Notes under the pieces: model-generated
Seen by the model: only the letters and a program-made list of their open reading frames with translations
What the model was told of the DNA's origin: nothing
Databases searched by the model: none
Assembly (NCBI GenBank): GCA_023052935.1
Contig: CM041298.1
Location: 24,580,192-24,644,191 of the forward strand
Length of the DNA stretch: 64,000 nucleotides
DNA from: Piezodorus guildinii
Lineage: Eukaryota > Arthropoda > Insecta > Hemiptera > Pentatomidae
Direction: 5' to 3'
In this document: positions 34,153 to 44,430 of the stretch, in pieces
Position numbering within the stretch: position 1 is the first letter of the stretch
Layout of the letters: the number at the start of each line of letters is the position of its first letter
Position numbers and translations under genes: made by a program

Positions 34153-34860
34153 AATTAAAACTTCTTTTATATGTGCTGGGAAATTGCCCAAACAACTCCC
34201 TACTCATCACGCGTCGACACCACAGGGTTAAGAACGAACTAACAAAGCTCCTCAGAGAAAAGGATTTCACCTGTTTTGACGAGGTCTACTGCATTGATAC
34301 GGACGGGTCAGTTAGGTACGCTGACATTGTTGCATTCCCGAAGAACAGAACTACTGCAATGATCCGGACCCTACCGTTCGATATGAGACTAATGACCTCG
34401 ATCAAGCAGGTGGAGTGGAAAGGGAGAAGAGAGCCATCTACGGGAAATGCATCCCTTCCTTAATATATTCTTCGATATAGGAGATATAGCGGCGTTAGCA
34501 GAAAATGTGATTTTGGACTCCCTGGGGATTATCCACCATCATCTGGTGGATGATCACCTGGCAATTAAATGGTGAATATGATTATATTTTGATTATGTAA
34601 TGTGCACACCAAAAGTCTAAATTTACAATATAGTGGTAGAGAGAAATAAAATAAAATAATGCAAATGGCTAAAAGAGAAAAAAAAAAAATAAATTGTAAA
34701 TATTATAAATTTGTATTAGAATAGGAAAAAAAAAAAAAAAATTGAAAATGTATGTAAAATACGAGTATGTACAAAGGTTTGATAAGTACGCTGTGTTATA
34801 TAAGCAACCCGATGTATTTGGGCAGCATTGCCAAATAAATAAAGCATTTCTCTCTCTATT
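34153..34860 (+). pseudogene. R2-like LINE C-terminus (restriction-like endonuclease region)
   Basis: The plus strand reads LGNCPNNSLLITRRHHRVKN, then LLREKDFTCFDEVYCIDTDG and VRYADIVAFPK, resembling the K/R-H-N...E...D-I/V block of the restriction-like endonuclease at the C-terminus of R2-type LINEs. A frame change after 34440 leads to FDIGDIAALAENVILDSLG and a stop near 34575. The 3' UTR ends about 34850 with AATAAATAAAGC. The reverse transcriptase is absent. Clade is recalled by motif, not searched. Confidence 0.55.
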
Positions 34861-34887
34861 CGAGCTAAAATGAACTTTACGATATTT

Positions 34888-35835
34888 TACTTTCACTTAC
34901 CTATATATGAAATATATACTGAGAGAAAGTTTTGTGATCGTGAAAATTTTCCAATTCCAGTTTTCGACGGAAAACACGTTTTAGAGGGCCCCTAACTGCA
35001 AACAATCCAGTCCTGCAAAAAATATCTGTGTGTGTATCGTAACGTCCTGCCGGGAAACGAAAAGGTGTACAGAACTGAAAAATTCATATTTGAGACGACT
35101 ATACGCCTGAAATGTTACAGCAACTTTTTCATCAAAAATCAGCTAACCAGAAGAGCCACTTTATACCATTCATTTTACATCTTTTCCCCGATTTTCTCCA
35201 AAACAGCTCAAAAGATTTTAATTAAACACCCTACATGATGCAAAATTTTATGGGCTTTAATTCTGATTGAAATAGCCTGACAGGGCTTAAATGCTGATAT
35301 ATTAAATTATCTTCCTCTAAAGAACCTTTAATTTTGTAGATAAAAAAAAAAATAGGCATACCATTCTGTTTGTATTAATAAATAACGGCTAAATATGCAA
35401 GTTGAGCAATTGATATACAACTAAAGGAGAAAAGTGCAAATATATATTTTTATTCAATTTTTGTGTTTTTGAACACAAGAATAGTATATAGATGTATAAT
35501 ATACCTACAATGCTAAATTGTCTAATACGAATATTAAAATTTAATGGAGAGTGATGAAAAGCTGATTAAACTAACTGATTATGGTCGATAAATATAAAAT
35601 AAATTATTTAATAAAACACATGTTTCTATCAAAACTTTATGTAATAAATTCTTTGATCTTATTTCATCTCTAAGTTTATTTTAAAATTCTTTAATTAATT
35701 TTAACAATTGAGGTAAGTGAAAGTCGTGTGATGTGTGCACCAGATTTTTCAACTTAAAGTCTATTTAATAGTTCTTAAATAGATTTTAACTGTCAAGGTA
35801 AGTGAAAGTCGTGTGTTGCCCACATCAGATTTTCT
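34888..35835 (-). mobile_element. HINE family copy 7 with two tandem heads
   Basis: The hairpin end at 34890-34935 is well preserved and the body is complete. A head occurs at about 35708-35745 ('gaggtaagtgaaagtcgtg', then 'gcaccagatttttc'). A second, separate head follows at about 35790-35835 ('aaggtaagtgaaagtcgtg', 'cccacatcagattttc'). The 45-nt spacer holds 'tctatttaatagttcttaaa', a HINE-like subterminal phrase. Tandem termini are known for Helitron-type transposition. Confidence 0.8.
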
Positions 35836-36096
35836 AGAACTATATTTGGCTTTTAATTAGTATAAAATGTTTAATTATTATGTTTCTCTTTAAGAATAAA
35901 TGATTCTTTTTTTGTTTTTTTATATTCATAAATACTTATTTTGTAAATCTAAGTGTATGTTTTCCTAATTTATTTTTTCTACTGAAAAAAATTCAAATTT
36001 TTAACTTATAAATGGTTTTGGTTCTTAAAAAAGAACTATCAGTTAATAACTTGTTTGGTTTATATGCTAGGATAATTTTGTTATAATTAAAAAAAA

Positions 36097-36412
36097 AAAA
36101 AACCTGTACCACTACAACCTATGAAGGGTCTTGGGCTCAGTACATATAGAGATTCATACTGTTTCTAGGCCAACGGCTGTGCAATGAGGTGATTAAGCCT
36201 TAATCATGCTCAGCCGCCAGGTTTTCCTCCAATTATTTTGGGTAACCACTTTATAGAGGCTGGGTCTGCCCCAGGAGCGTCTCCATACCCTAGGGTCGTC
36301 CCCCGACTGAATTAACAGAATAAATAATATTCTGCCACAGCCGGGATTCGAACCCAGGACCCGGAGCATAGCAGACTAGCGCTCTATCCACTAAACCACG
36401 CCACTCCCCTAT
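36097..36412 (-). repeat. SINE-B copy (well preserved)
   Basis: Reads (reverse) 'aacctgtaccactacaacc', 'cagtacatatagagattcat', 'aggtgattaagcc', 'gctgggtctgccccaggag' and 'cagaataaataatattctgc'. The tRNA-like head has a reversed B box 'gggattcgaacccagg' and A box 'gcgctctatccactaaacc'. Confidence 0.9.
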
Positions 36413-36718
36413 GTTATAATTATTTTTATTTATTCAATATACAATAATAATCTTCTTTTATTTTTTTCTCTTATTTTTAATGACCATAGAGCCTATCGAG
36501 GAGCTGGTATTCTTCACTGTATAAAATCCATTTAAAACTCTTAATTTAGATTTCACATGGGACTTACATACAAAACATAACTATTCTTAGAACATTGTAA
36601 CAGAAACTTCCTTTCATTTTATTTATTTTGTTACAATTTGTGGTTAAAAAACATTTCAATTAAAATTTTACAGTTATTCATATTAATTTCTTAAGCAAAT
36701 GCCTTTTGGAAGTTGAAT

Positions 36719-36800
36719 GGGGGTGCAGTTGTCAAAAAGGTCGACTAAGGAATTTTATTTTATTTTGTGCCAGCATTTCGATCTAAATTTCTGACAGGCA
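36719..36800 (-). ncRNA. Hammerhead-like motif, third copy (degenerate)
   Basis: The minus strand reads GCCTGTCAGAAAT, TTAGAT, then CGAAATGCTGGCAC. GAAA is intact here, but the CUGANGA box is altered (CTGTCAGA). The flank 'gggggtgcagttgtc' parallels 'gtgggtgcagtcatt' at 33912. Recognisable mainly through its two relatives. Confidence 0.35.
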
Positions 36801-36817
36801 CCAAAGCTGTTAGAGGG

Positions 36818-36890
36818 AGTAGTATGATCTTGTGGATAGAGTACTAGTTTTCTGTTTTCCAGGTCCGAGCTGTGGCTATAAATCAATGTT
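36818..36890 (+). repeat. tRNA-like SINE head fragment
   Basis: 'atcttgtggatagagtacta' is an A-box-like phrase like that of SINE-B, followed by 'ccaggtccgagctgtggc' at B-box distance. The body is not SINE-B beyond this. Confidence 0.35.
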
Positions 36891-37127
36891 AAAATCACTC
36901 ATAGACCCCCACAGAACTATCTCTTCCTTTACAGTAAGCATAAGCATATTGGGTAAGCATTGTCTGGGTCATAATCATGAAGAACCACTAAAATAAAAAT
37001 TATCTCAGACCAAAAACATTAAAACATATCGACTTCTGTGATAATTTTATATTATGCCAGAAATCTTCTTCTGGGATATTATTATTACAAATTTTATTTT
37101 GGCAGAAATAATTCAGTTTTTTTATCT

Positions 37128-37440
37128 CAGAGGAAGCCACATGGTCTAGTGGATAGAGCACTTGTCTACTATTATGCGCATCCCAGGTTCAAATCCTGGC
37201 AGAGGCAGGATTAATTGTTCTGTTATTTCAGCCATGGAGTGACCAATGTGATATGGAGACCCTCCTTATGGCACACCCAGTCTCTATAAAGTGGTTACCC
37301 ATTAAATTGAGAAAAAAAAATTTAGGTTGAGCATGATCTCGGCCTAATCAAATCTTTGCAAACCTCTGTTGGCCTAGAAATAGTATGAATCTCTATATGT
37401 ACTGAACCTAAGACCATTCATATTTTACAATTTAAATTTT
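37128..37440 (+). repeat. SINE-B copy with strong tRNA-like head
   Basis: Head: 'tggtctagtggatagagca' (A box) and 'cccaggttcaaatcctggc', a perfect T-arm and B box. The 5' and 3' acceptor halves do not pair and the sequence continues into the SINE-B body ('cagaggcaggattaattgtt', 'gagaccctcctta', 'gatctcggcctaatc'), so it is a SINE and not a tRNA gene. Confidence 0.85.
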
Positions 37441-38769
37441 AACATAATATTCTGCATACTTTATTGTTTACCTTAAGAACAGAGTTATTTGTATATCAAA
37501 ATTTAAATATTCTTCACTCTACATATTATATGAGATGCTGATAACGTCATATTGCATTATACCATACATTCTTCAGCAGTATGGTAATATCTAGTAGTAA
37601 ATTAAAAACTTATTAAAGCTTAATTTAACTAGACATGCCATTAATAGTTTACATTTTTCATAAAATCACAATTATTTAAAAAATCAAAATCAAATAATTT
37701 TATACCTGTAATATTAAAAATAAATAAATTAATGAAACTGCTACACTTCTGAATGATTCACTTAATTATAAATATGTATTTAATGTTTGATTTAAGGCCC
37801 AATTTTTAATTTGAATTATCCTCTATTATTGCTTTTTGGGGGTTTTATATAATAAATTATAGTAATTATGATTATTAATAAACAAATAAATTATGTTGAA
37901 ATGATTGTCTCACATTTACTTTGATGTCTATAATAGCAAGATGCACATGCACACTAAAATTTAATTTTAAAATGTAATAACATATTTTTTAAAGTTTTTT
38001 TTTTGTGTAGTTTTCAAGTAAATCTTTACCCAAGAATATTTTTGTTTCATTATATTTCTATTTTTCAAGAAACCATTTAGGAGGCTTTGTTATGTCAACA
38101 GAATACATATTTAAAACTGATGAATGATTTTCTAATATTCATAATTATGTTTTTACAACCTTACAGCACATACTTAGCTATTTAAAGATTCTTTAACATT
38201 GACATTTAAAGGTTTTATATCTTAAAATATATTCATTATGACTATTATTTATTGACTCTAAAATGTGAATAATAAAGCTTTGTAATAAGATGCTTGTGCA
38301 AGCATCTATCAGATTATTTAATTGTTTGTGTTTCAGACACACCCGCTGCATATTTTTGACATTGATTATATTTACTGTCTTCCTAAAATCACTTTATAAT
38401 TTGTTATTAGTTATAATATAACATTCAGTCTATTCTGTAAATTCGACTAAAGTTTAAAAAAGACCATACCGAAAGTGACTTGTAATTGAAATTTTGATAA
38501 GTTTATATAGTGTTATGTGACATATATAAAAGGAAGCACGAATAGTAGATTAGATAGCAGAAATTATAAAATTACAATGAAATGAGAATTTTTTTTTTTT
38601 TTAAGACTGTCTGTTGTACTGATACAGTATGATGAGTGGTCATAGAAACTCAACAGAGTTGAGCAGCCTCTCAAATTTGAGATTTCTCTGGTTGTCAAGC
38701 GTGTTTCAAAAATTATTTGATGTTGTCCTTTTAGCTTACAATTTTTTTGATCAAGTCTAAATTTAACAT
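37441..38769. other. No gene recognised
   Basis: About 1.3 kb of AT-rich sequence with no supported coding, RNA or repeat feature. Confidence 0.5.
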
Positions 38770-40085
38770 TTTTTTTTTTTTACAGCAACATCAAACTTTA
38801 TTAGCATAGAATACATCTGCACAGTTTTAAAACATTGATTGGAACTCCATTACGATGTGCTACTTATTTGCTAACTTTTATTTTGCACACCAAATGTTTT
38901 TATTGTTGGTAAAAATTTAAAAACCCAACTAAGAAAAGAAAAAAAAAAAGAAGAGAAATAAAACAAAAACAAAAATGAAAAAAACAAATAGAAATAGTAA
39001 TGAAAAAATAAATAAATAAACGAAAGTACATATATTAAAATCATAAAGATAGGGTGTAGTAATTTAGAATTTTTTATAACAGTATATGTTTAGTTCTCTT
39101 ATGTTTATTGTTTATTTATTTAATGTCACTTTATGTTACTATGGCAAATCGGAGGATGCTACAGAGGGAGTCCTAAATTTTGCCTATTCAGATTTTATTA
39201 GGATAGGGATCTTTAACAAGTACCTGATATCACACATGCTCAGGACCACCTTTTAACGCCCCCTCCAAAGGACGGCATAACTAATTATTTTTTGCTCCCA
39301 TTAAACCTGCCAAACCACCTGCGGGTTCGAACCCATGACCTTTGGCATAGGGGGCTGTTATGCTAGCCACCCAGCTACAATTGATCCCAGTTCTCGTATG
39401 TATATATTTAGAAGTTGATAGTTTAGTATAATTACCAATTTGTTTTATAAGGGTATCCACAGTCAGTAGGCATTTTGAGAAAAAATATAGTTTTTGTTGA
39501 TAAATAAATTCATGTATTATAGAAATGTCCAGTTCTTTGTACATGGTAGTTATTTATGTGTATGGTGGATTATTAATGAATCTTGGGCATCTATTTTTTA
39601 ATACTTCTAATTTGGTAATATGTGTTTTGCTTGCAAGACTCAAGGCTGGACATGCATATGTAATTATAGGCCTGATAACAGTTTTATATAAAATTAGCTT
39701 TTTTTTTGTTGATAATTTTAATTTTTTATTAAAGCAGGGGTACATTTTATATAATAATTTACAGGCAATATTTATTTTATTGTTAATGTGATGTTTGGAA
39801 ATTAGTTCATAGTCAAGGGTGACTCCTAAATATTTAACGTGTTTCGAAATGGCTTTTGATACACCATTAAGTTGTATAGTAGAGGGAACATTGGGTCTGC
39901 GTTTTGTAAATATTATTGCTTTGGTTTTTCCGTGTTGGTTTTTAATCACCACTGACTCAGGTATTTCATGGTTTTAATAAAGGCTTCTTTTAGTCATTTA
40001 GTCATAGTGGATATTGTAAATGAAGATACTAGAATTGCAGTGTCATAGGCAAAAAGTGCAATTTTTGTTTTATTAAATTCAATAT
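38770..40085 (-). pseudogene. LINE-g: 5'-truncated Jockey-like LINE, split by SINE-A
   Basis: On the minus strand the sequence enters at the polymerase active site, which reads FAYDTAILVSS (YADD with the first Asp changed to Tyr). A stop and a frame change follow, then KTKAIIFTKRRPN, VKYLGVTLDYEL and TVIRPIITYACPALS (39952-39554). A further frame change leads to YKELDISIIHEFIYQQ and IKQIGNYTKLSTSKY. SINE-A interrupts the last codons at 39389. The 3' end has AATAAAG and a 12-base A tail (38771-38782 complement). It resembles LINE-d in its C-terminal motifs but is clearly diverged. Confidence 0.75.
39104..39389 (-). repeat. SINE-A copy inserted in LINE-g
   Basis: Complete, from tail (TTATTTATTT) to head 'tagccacccagctacaatt'; reversed B box 'gggttcgaaccc' is perfect. 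Flanking gttctcttatg (39093-39103) and gttctcgtatg (39390-39400) form an 11-bp target duplication with one mismatch. An apparent frame at 39281-39544 is a LINE/SINE chimera. Confidence 0.9.
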
Positions 40086-40261
40086 ATCAATACATTTCTT
40101 CAAACTTATATGTATATTTTACTTTTTTACAATACATATAAGTACTTTTTATAGCTCAAGGAATTTTATCTGAACATAACATTGATTTTCAAAAAACTTC
40201 AATCAAATTCATGTTATGACAATAATGATTTGGCCTGGTATGATTAAGAATTTAAAAAAGA

Positions 40262-40556
40262 ACTGTACTTCTACAACTACCCACGTCTTGGGTTCAGTAC
40301 ATATAGAGATTCATACTGTTTCACAGCCAAAGGCCGTGCAAGGAGGTGAATGGGCCTGGATCATGGTCGGCTGCCAGGTTCATCCCCAATTCGGCTAACC
40401 ACTTTATAGAGGCTAGGTGTGACCCAGGAGGTTCTCCATACCTCAGGTTTGCTCCACGGCTAAAATAACAGAATAAATAATTCTGTGTCAGCCGGAGTTC
40501 GAAACTGGGACCTGGAGAACTGTAGCCTAATGCCCTATTCACTGCCATGCCTCTTC
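40262..40556 (-). repeat. SINE-B copy
   Basis: Reverse-oriented: 'gaactgtacttctacaac', 'cagtacatatagagattcat', 'agaggctaggtgtgacccag' and 'agaataaataattctg'; head 'ccggagttcgaaactgggac' and 'cctattcactgccatgcc'. The A box is worn. Confidence 0.8.
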
Positions 40557-40824
40557 CTTGAACTTATTTTTGTTGACAATGTTATTCATTTAGCTGAATT
40601 TTTTATTCTTATTCTTAATATTTGCTCATGTATGAGATGATTTATTTTATTTTTACATTCATTAATTATTCTTTTATCAATTTGTTTATTTAGTTTGTTA
40701 TTTTTTAGATTACTATTTATTTTCATTGTACATTACGTTTTTAGAAACTTTATTTTAGGTGAATGTGGTATGGATGTACTTTCATAGCTTTAATACTTAT
40801 TAATCTTGAGTATAGCCAATTGGA

Positions 40825-41190
40825 ATGAAAATTAGTTTTATTCTGGGACCAGTAGTCCTCTAGGAATAACAAGAGAGTACAATATAATTGACTGGTTTTT
40901 GAAGAAGTCAGTTTAACAATAAAACAGATGGATTTGGTGACATGGATTAGTTGTCATCTACAGCTTTGAATATTACATATGTTGGGAAGATTGATAATTT
41001 AGGAGAAGGAGAAATAGTTGATGTTTAAAAGTCGTTAATGATAAGGCTATACAAATGGATATTGGCAAGGAATTCCAAAATAGGGTAGTGAGAATTACAA
41101 ACGATTTTTTGAAGGAGGCGGATCTGTGGGAAGGTATATACAAGTTTATGGATTGGGATCTAGTGTTTAATAATGGACAGAGTAACAAGT
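40825..41190 (-). pseudogene. LINE-c 3' fragment
   Basis: The minus-strand frame (41188-40973) reads NTRSQSINLYIPSHRSASF and TLFWNSLPISI, matching the LINE-c C-terminus (TRSRHSDLYFPTHRTKTF, SIFWNSLPTHI). The 3' UTR follows, with 'ggactactggtcccagaat' on the minus strand next to AATAAAA as in LINE-c. Strongly 5'-truncated. Confidence 0.75.
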
Positions 41191-41734
41191 GATAAGCTTA
41201 TCAAGAATATAAGGAGGTTTTTTTGTTTTGAAAGATTGGAAAAGACAGGCACCAAGGAGGTACTGTTGACGAAGAGAGCGATAGAGCCAATTAAACTCGG
41301 TATACCTACTAGAAACATGAGAGTGCCTCAAAATTCCATAAAAAAATATTTACTGTTAAGGTTAGACGTTCATATTGAAATATTACTCTTTTTATCTACT
41401 TTTTACTACTAATAATTTTTGCTACTAATGCTTTGATGAAACATTTGAAGAAAATTAGTGTGTTAATGGTGGAACTCAAATCCTACTGGAGGAAAAGATG
41501 ATAATTGTATTTTTTCTCCCTTTTATTTAGCTCTCATCAAGATCTATAATTTATTGCAAAATGATACTCTATACAGTTCTTTATCAAAAACACTAAATCA
41601 TACATCATTATTTAAAACCTTTTTTATTTTCATGGTCAATGTCAATCTAAGTTTAATAAAGGTGAAATCTCAGAGCACATCTACTTGAACATTAAAAAAA
41701 AAAAAAAAATGTTTTTGAATAGGTTAATTTAATT
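41191..41734. other. No gene recognised
   Basis: AT-rich, with a poly-A run near 41694-41709. The 79-residue frame at 41173-41412 has no family resemblance I can support. Confidence 0.45.
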
Positions 41735-42015
41735 TTAAGGATTTTTTTTTTTTATTTGGGTCCCGTGTTCGAATCCCAGCTTTGGCGGAATATTATCTAT
41801 TTCAGTCGAGGGGCCACTATAGGGCATGGTGACCCTCCTGGGGCAGACCCAGCCTCGACAAAGTTGGTAATCAAATTGAGGGAAAAACCTGGCGGTTGAG
41901 CGTGATCTTGGCCTAGTCACCTCATTGCACGGCCATTGGTCTAGGAAACAGTACGAATCTCAATATTTACTGAGCCCAAGACCCTTCATGGGTTGTAATG
42001 GTACAGGTTTATTTT
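41735..42015 (+). repeat. SINE-B copy (head truncated)
   Basis: Begins within the B box ('tcccgtgttcgaatccc') and carries the full body: 'cagtcgaggggccac', 'cctcctggggcagaccc', 'gagcgtgatcttggcctag', 'cattgcacggccattgg' and 'cccaagacccttcatggg', ending 'ggtacaggttt'. Confidence 0.85.
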
Positions 42016-42649
42016 TGGCCTCCAATAGTTTTCCTTTTAGCTACAATTAATTCAGCTTGCTAAGTTTTATTAATGCTATCTAGCAAAATTCTAGGAACAC
42101 CAATATATTTTTTTAGTTTTACAGATATATTTATTTGACATTCAGACATATAATATATTAGCTGAGATTTTGTCTTGGGTTGTTGTTTAGTCATTTCTCT
42201 TTCGATTGTATGACAATCATGACTTAGGGGTACTCCATACCTCCACCAGATTTTGTCTTGTATCTACTCAAAAAACTTTTAGAATCTTATCAGAGTATCC
42301 ACCTCAAAAATAGTAAACAATACCAAATATAAAATGTTCGTATTTTTCTCATTTTATAGAGTGGTCTTTTAATCTTTTCTTGAAATAAATTAAAAAATCT
42401 GTCACTGAAATTTTCAATAGCTGCAAGATTTTTCAAAAGGCTCTATTGCAAAATGATAGAGAAATGAACATAACAATTTCATCCATATATCTCCCAACAA
42501 TGGCTATACTTAAATTTTGATGAAAAGAGAATTAAAAGCTTTTGAGTATATTGAAATATTGTTTAGGAAATTTTTTGCATTTTTTTCATGTAATACAAAA
42601 ACAATTTAAAAACAAATTTGTATAATTTAATTTTAATTATTTTTATTCA
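42016..42649. other. No gene recognised
   Basis: AT-rich, no supported feature. Confidence 0.5.
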
Positions 42650-43200
42650 AAGTTTTTTTTTTTAAGTTCGGAAAAATATTTTGCTATCAAAGTCTGTCAA
42701 CTTATAAATTTATTATTTTTTTATCAATACAAATAAGATGATATGATTGATCTTTTCGAATCTATTAAATTAAAGTTACTTTAGAGGAAGACAATTTGAA
42801 ATATCCCGCTTTAAGCCTTGTCAGACTATTTCATTCAGAACGAAACCTGCATGATATTAAAAAATATTAAATTGTACACCCATATAGCTTGTTTAATCAA
42901 AACGTTATAGCAATTTTTAAGAAAATCGTAAAAGGTGCAAAATGAAAGGTATAAAATGGCACTTCCGGTACGGCGATTTTTATGAAAAAGTTACTTTAAC
43001 ATCTCGGGCGTAAAGTTATATTAAATATTAAATTTAAATTTCGTACGACTTTTCATTTTCGTGCTGGACTTACCACACACAAACCTTTTAGCGCGACCCT
43101 ATTTTTTTAGGACTCTATTTTTATTGAAAAATGGAGTTTGTAAATTTTCGCGAACGCAATACTTTACCTTACTAAATATTTCATAAATAAGTAAGTGAAC
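42650..43200 (+). mobile_element. HINE family copy 8 (3' two-thirds)
   Basis: Body from 'atcaatacaaataagat' through 'gtttaatcaaaacgtta', 'tatgaaaaagttac' and 'cgtgctggacttaccacac', to a hairpin end 'ccttactaaatatttcataaataagtaagtg'. The head is missing. Confidence 0.75.
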
Positions 43201-43402
43201 CGAATCCTACATTTTGAACCGTATCCTTGTTACAAAATACGTCAATTGTTAAGAACCCTTTAAACGAAAATGGCGACTTGTCCTTTTTCATTAAAAAAAA
43301 AAAAAAAAAAAAAAATTGGCATTGGTTCAGAACTAGCAGAGATATAGAGGTGATATTCCGTTTTTCTTTGAATTATTAATTGCTTTTCATATTAGTTAAT
43401 TG

Positions 43403-43967
43403 GAAGAAATAAAGTCCCGGTTAAAGGTGGGAAATTACTTAGCTCCGGTTATTATTCAGTTGCTAAATTACTTAGCTCGCGGCTACTGTCTAAAAACTTA
43501 AAGGTCAGAATTTATAAAACTATTATTCTTCCGACAGTTCTTTACGGATGTGAAACGTGGCCGCTTAACTTTGAAGGATGAACAACGGCTTAAGGTTTTC
43601 GAAAATAAGGTACTGCGTAAAATATTTGGTCCGAAAGAGATGAGGCCACTGGGGAGTTTAGAAGGTTGCACAACGCGAATTGCGGAGTTTGTACCCTGTG
43701 AATATAATTGAGTTGATAGCATGGCGGAGACTCAAATGGGCGCGTAAAGTTGTTGGGATCGGTGAGAAACGGATTCCGAGAAAGTTGGTATTCGCTGAAC
43801 CGACTGGTAGGCGTCCGAAAGGTAGACCGAAGCGTCGATGGGAGGATTGCATTAACGCTGATCTTGGGGGCTTGGGCTTGACCGGCGAACATTGGACGAG
43901 TCTGTGCAGGCGAAGTTTGGTGGTATCGGCATCGAACCTTTGGGTTCGGTAAGCCTATTATTATTAC
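43403..43967 (+). pseudogene. LINE-b 3' fragment with target duplication
   Basis: A 565-bp 5'-truncated LINE-b copy bracketed by tattagttaattg (43390-43402 and 43968-43980). It begins at EEIKSRLKVGN and ends with the same GRRPKGRPKRRWED C-terminus and TATTATTATTA tail. Relative to LINE-b it has an internal duplicated bit near 43430 ('attacttagctc' twice) and frameshifts near 43565, 43635 and 43675. Confidence 0.88.
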
Positions 43968-44104
43968 TATTAGTTAATTGACTATAAACAGCCATATAAA
44001 AGTTTATACCCTAATATAGTTATTTGGAAATTATGAACCATTGTGTAATAATTTTCAGCGTTTTTATAATGCTCTTCAGAGATATCATACCACTACCCTG
44101 ACAT

Positions 44105-44287
44105 GGGAGGTTGCAAAGCAGTGTCCCTTTGGTCGATGTTCTCGCCGAGAGAAGCTGTCTCAACCCATCATATTTTGACATCCTGGAAGATGGTTTCTCA
44201 GGATCCAGTGAAAGTTTAGGGGAAACCACTACATACAGTGGACTTAGGAATGTTCGACTTGAAGTTCTGAAAGGCATGAACTGATGC
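44105..44287 (+). CDS. Candidate exon or coding relic (unidentified)
   Basis: An open stretch reads SSVPLVDVLAERSCLNPSYF, then DILEDGFSGSSES, GETTTYSGLRNVRLEVL and KGMN before TGA at 44283-44285. It is GC-richer than its surroundings and follows AG dinucleotides that could be acceptors. Composition is protein-like but the frame is short and I do not recognise it. It could be a last exon or a relic of an unknown element. Confidence 0.25.
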
Positions 44288-44430
44288 ATTATTTGTTTTT
44301 GCTGTCATTTTATTTTCTTCTTGTCTATTGGATAGTGAGGAAGATTAGTAAAAAAAATTTCACACATCATCTCCTACAGATGATTTGGGTGGAAGTAATA
44401 AAATATTAGCTATTAGTGTAAAACATAATT

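Noticed and set aside
37128..37205. Possible tRNA gene with a good T arm
   Set aside because: Acceptor ends do not pair and the sequence continues into a SINE-B body.
39281..39544. 87-residue minus-strand frame ending in GLMGAKNN
   Set aside because: Chimera reading from LINE-g into the inserted SINE-A.
41173..41412. 79-residue plus-strand frame overlapping the LINE-c fragment
   Set aside because: Its first part is antisense to LINE-c coding sequence; the rest shows no motif.
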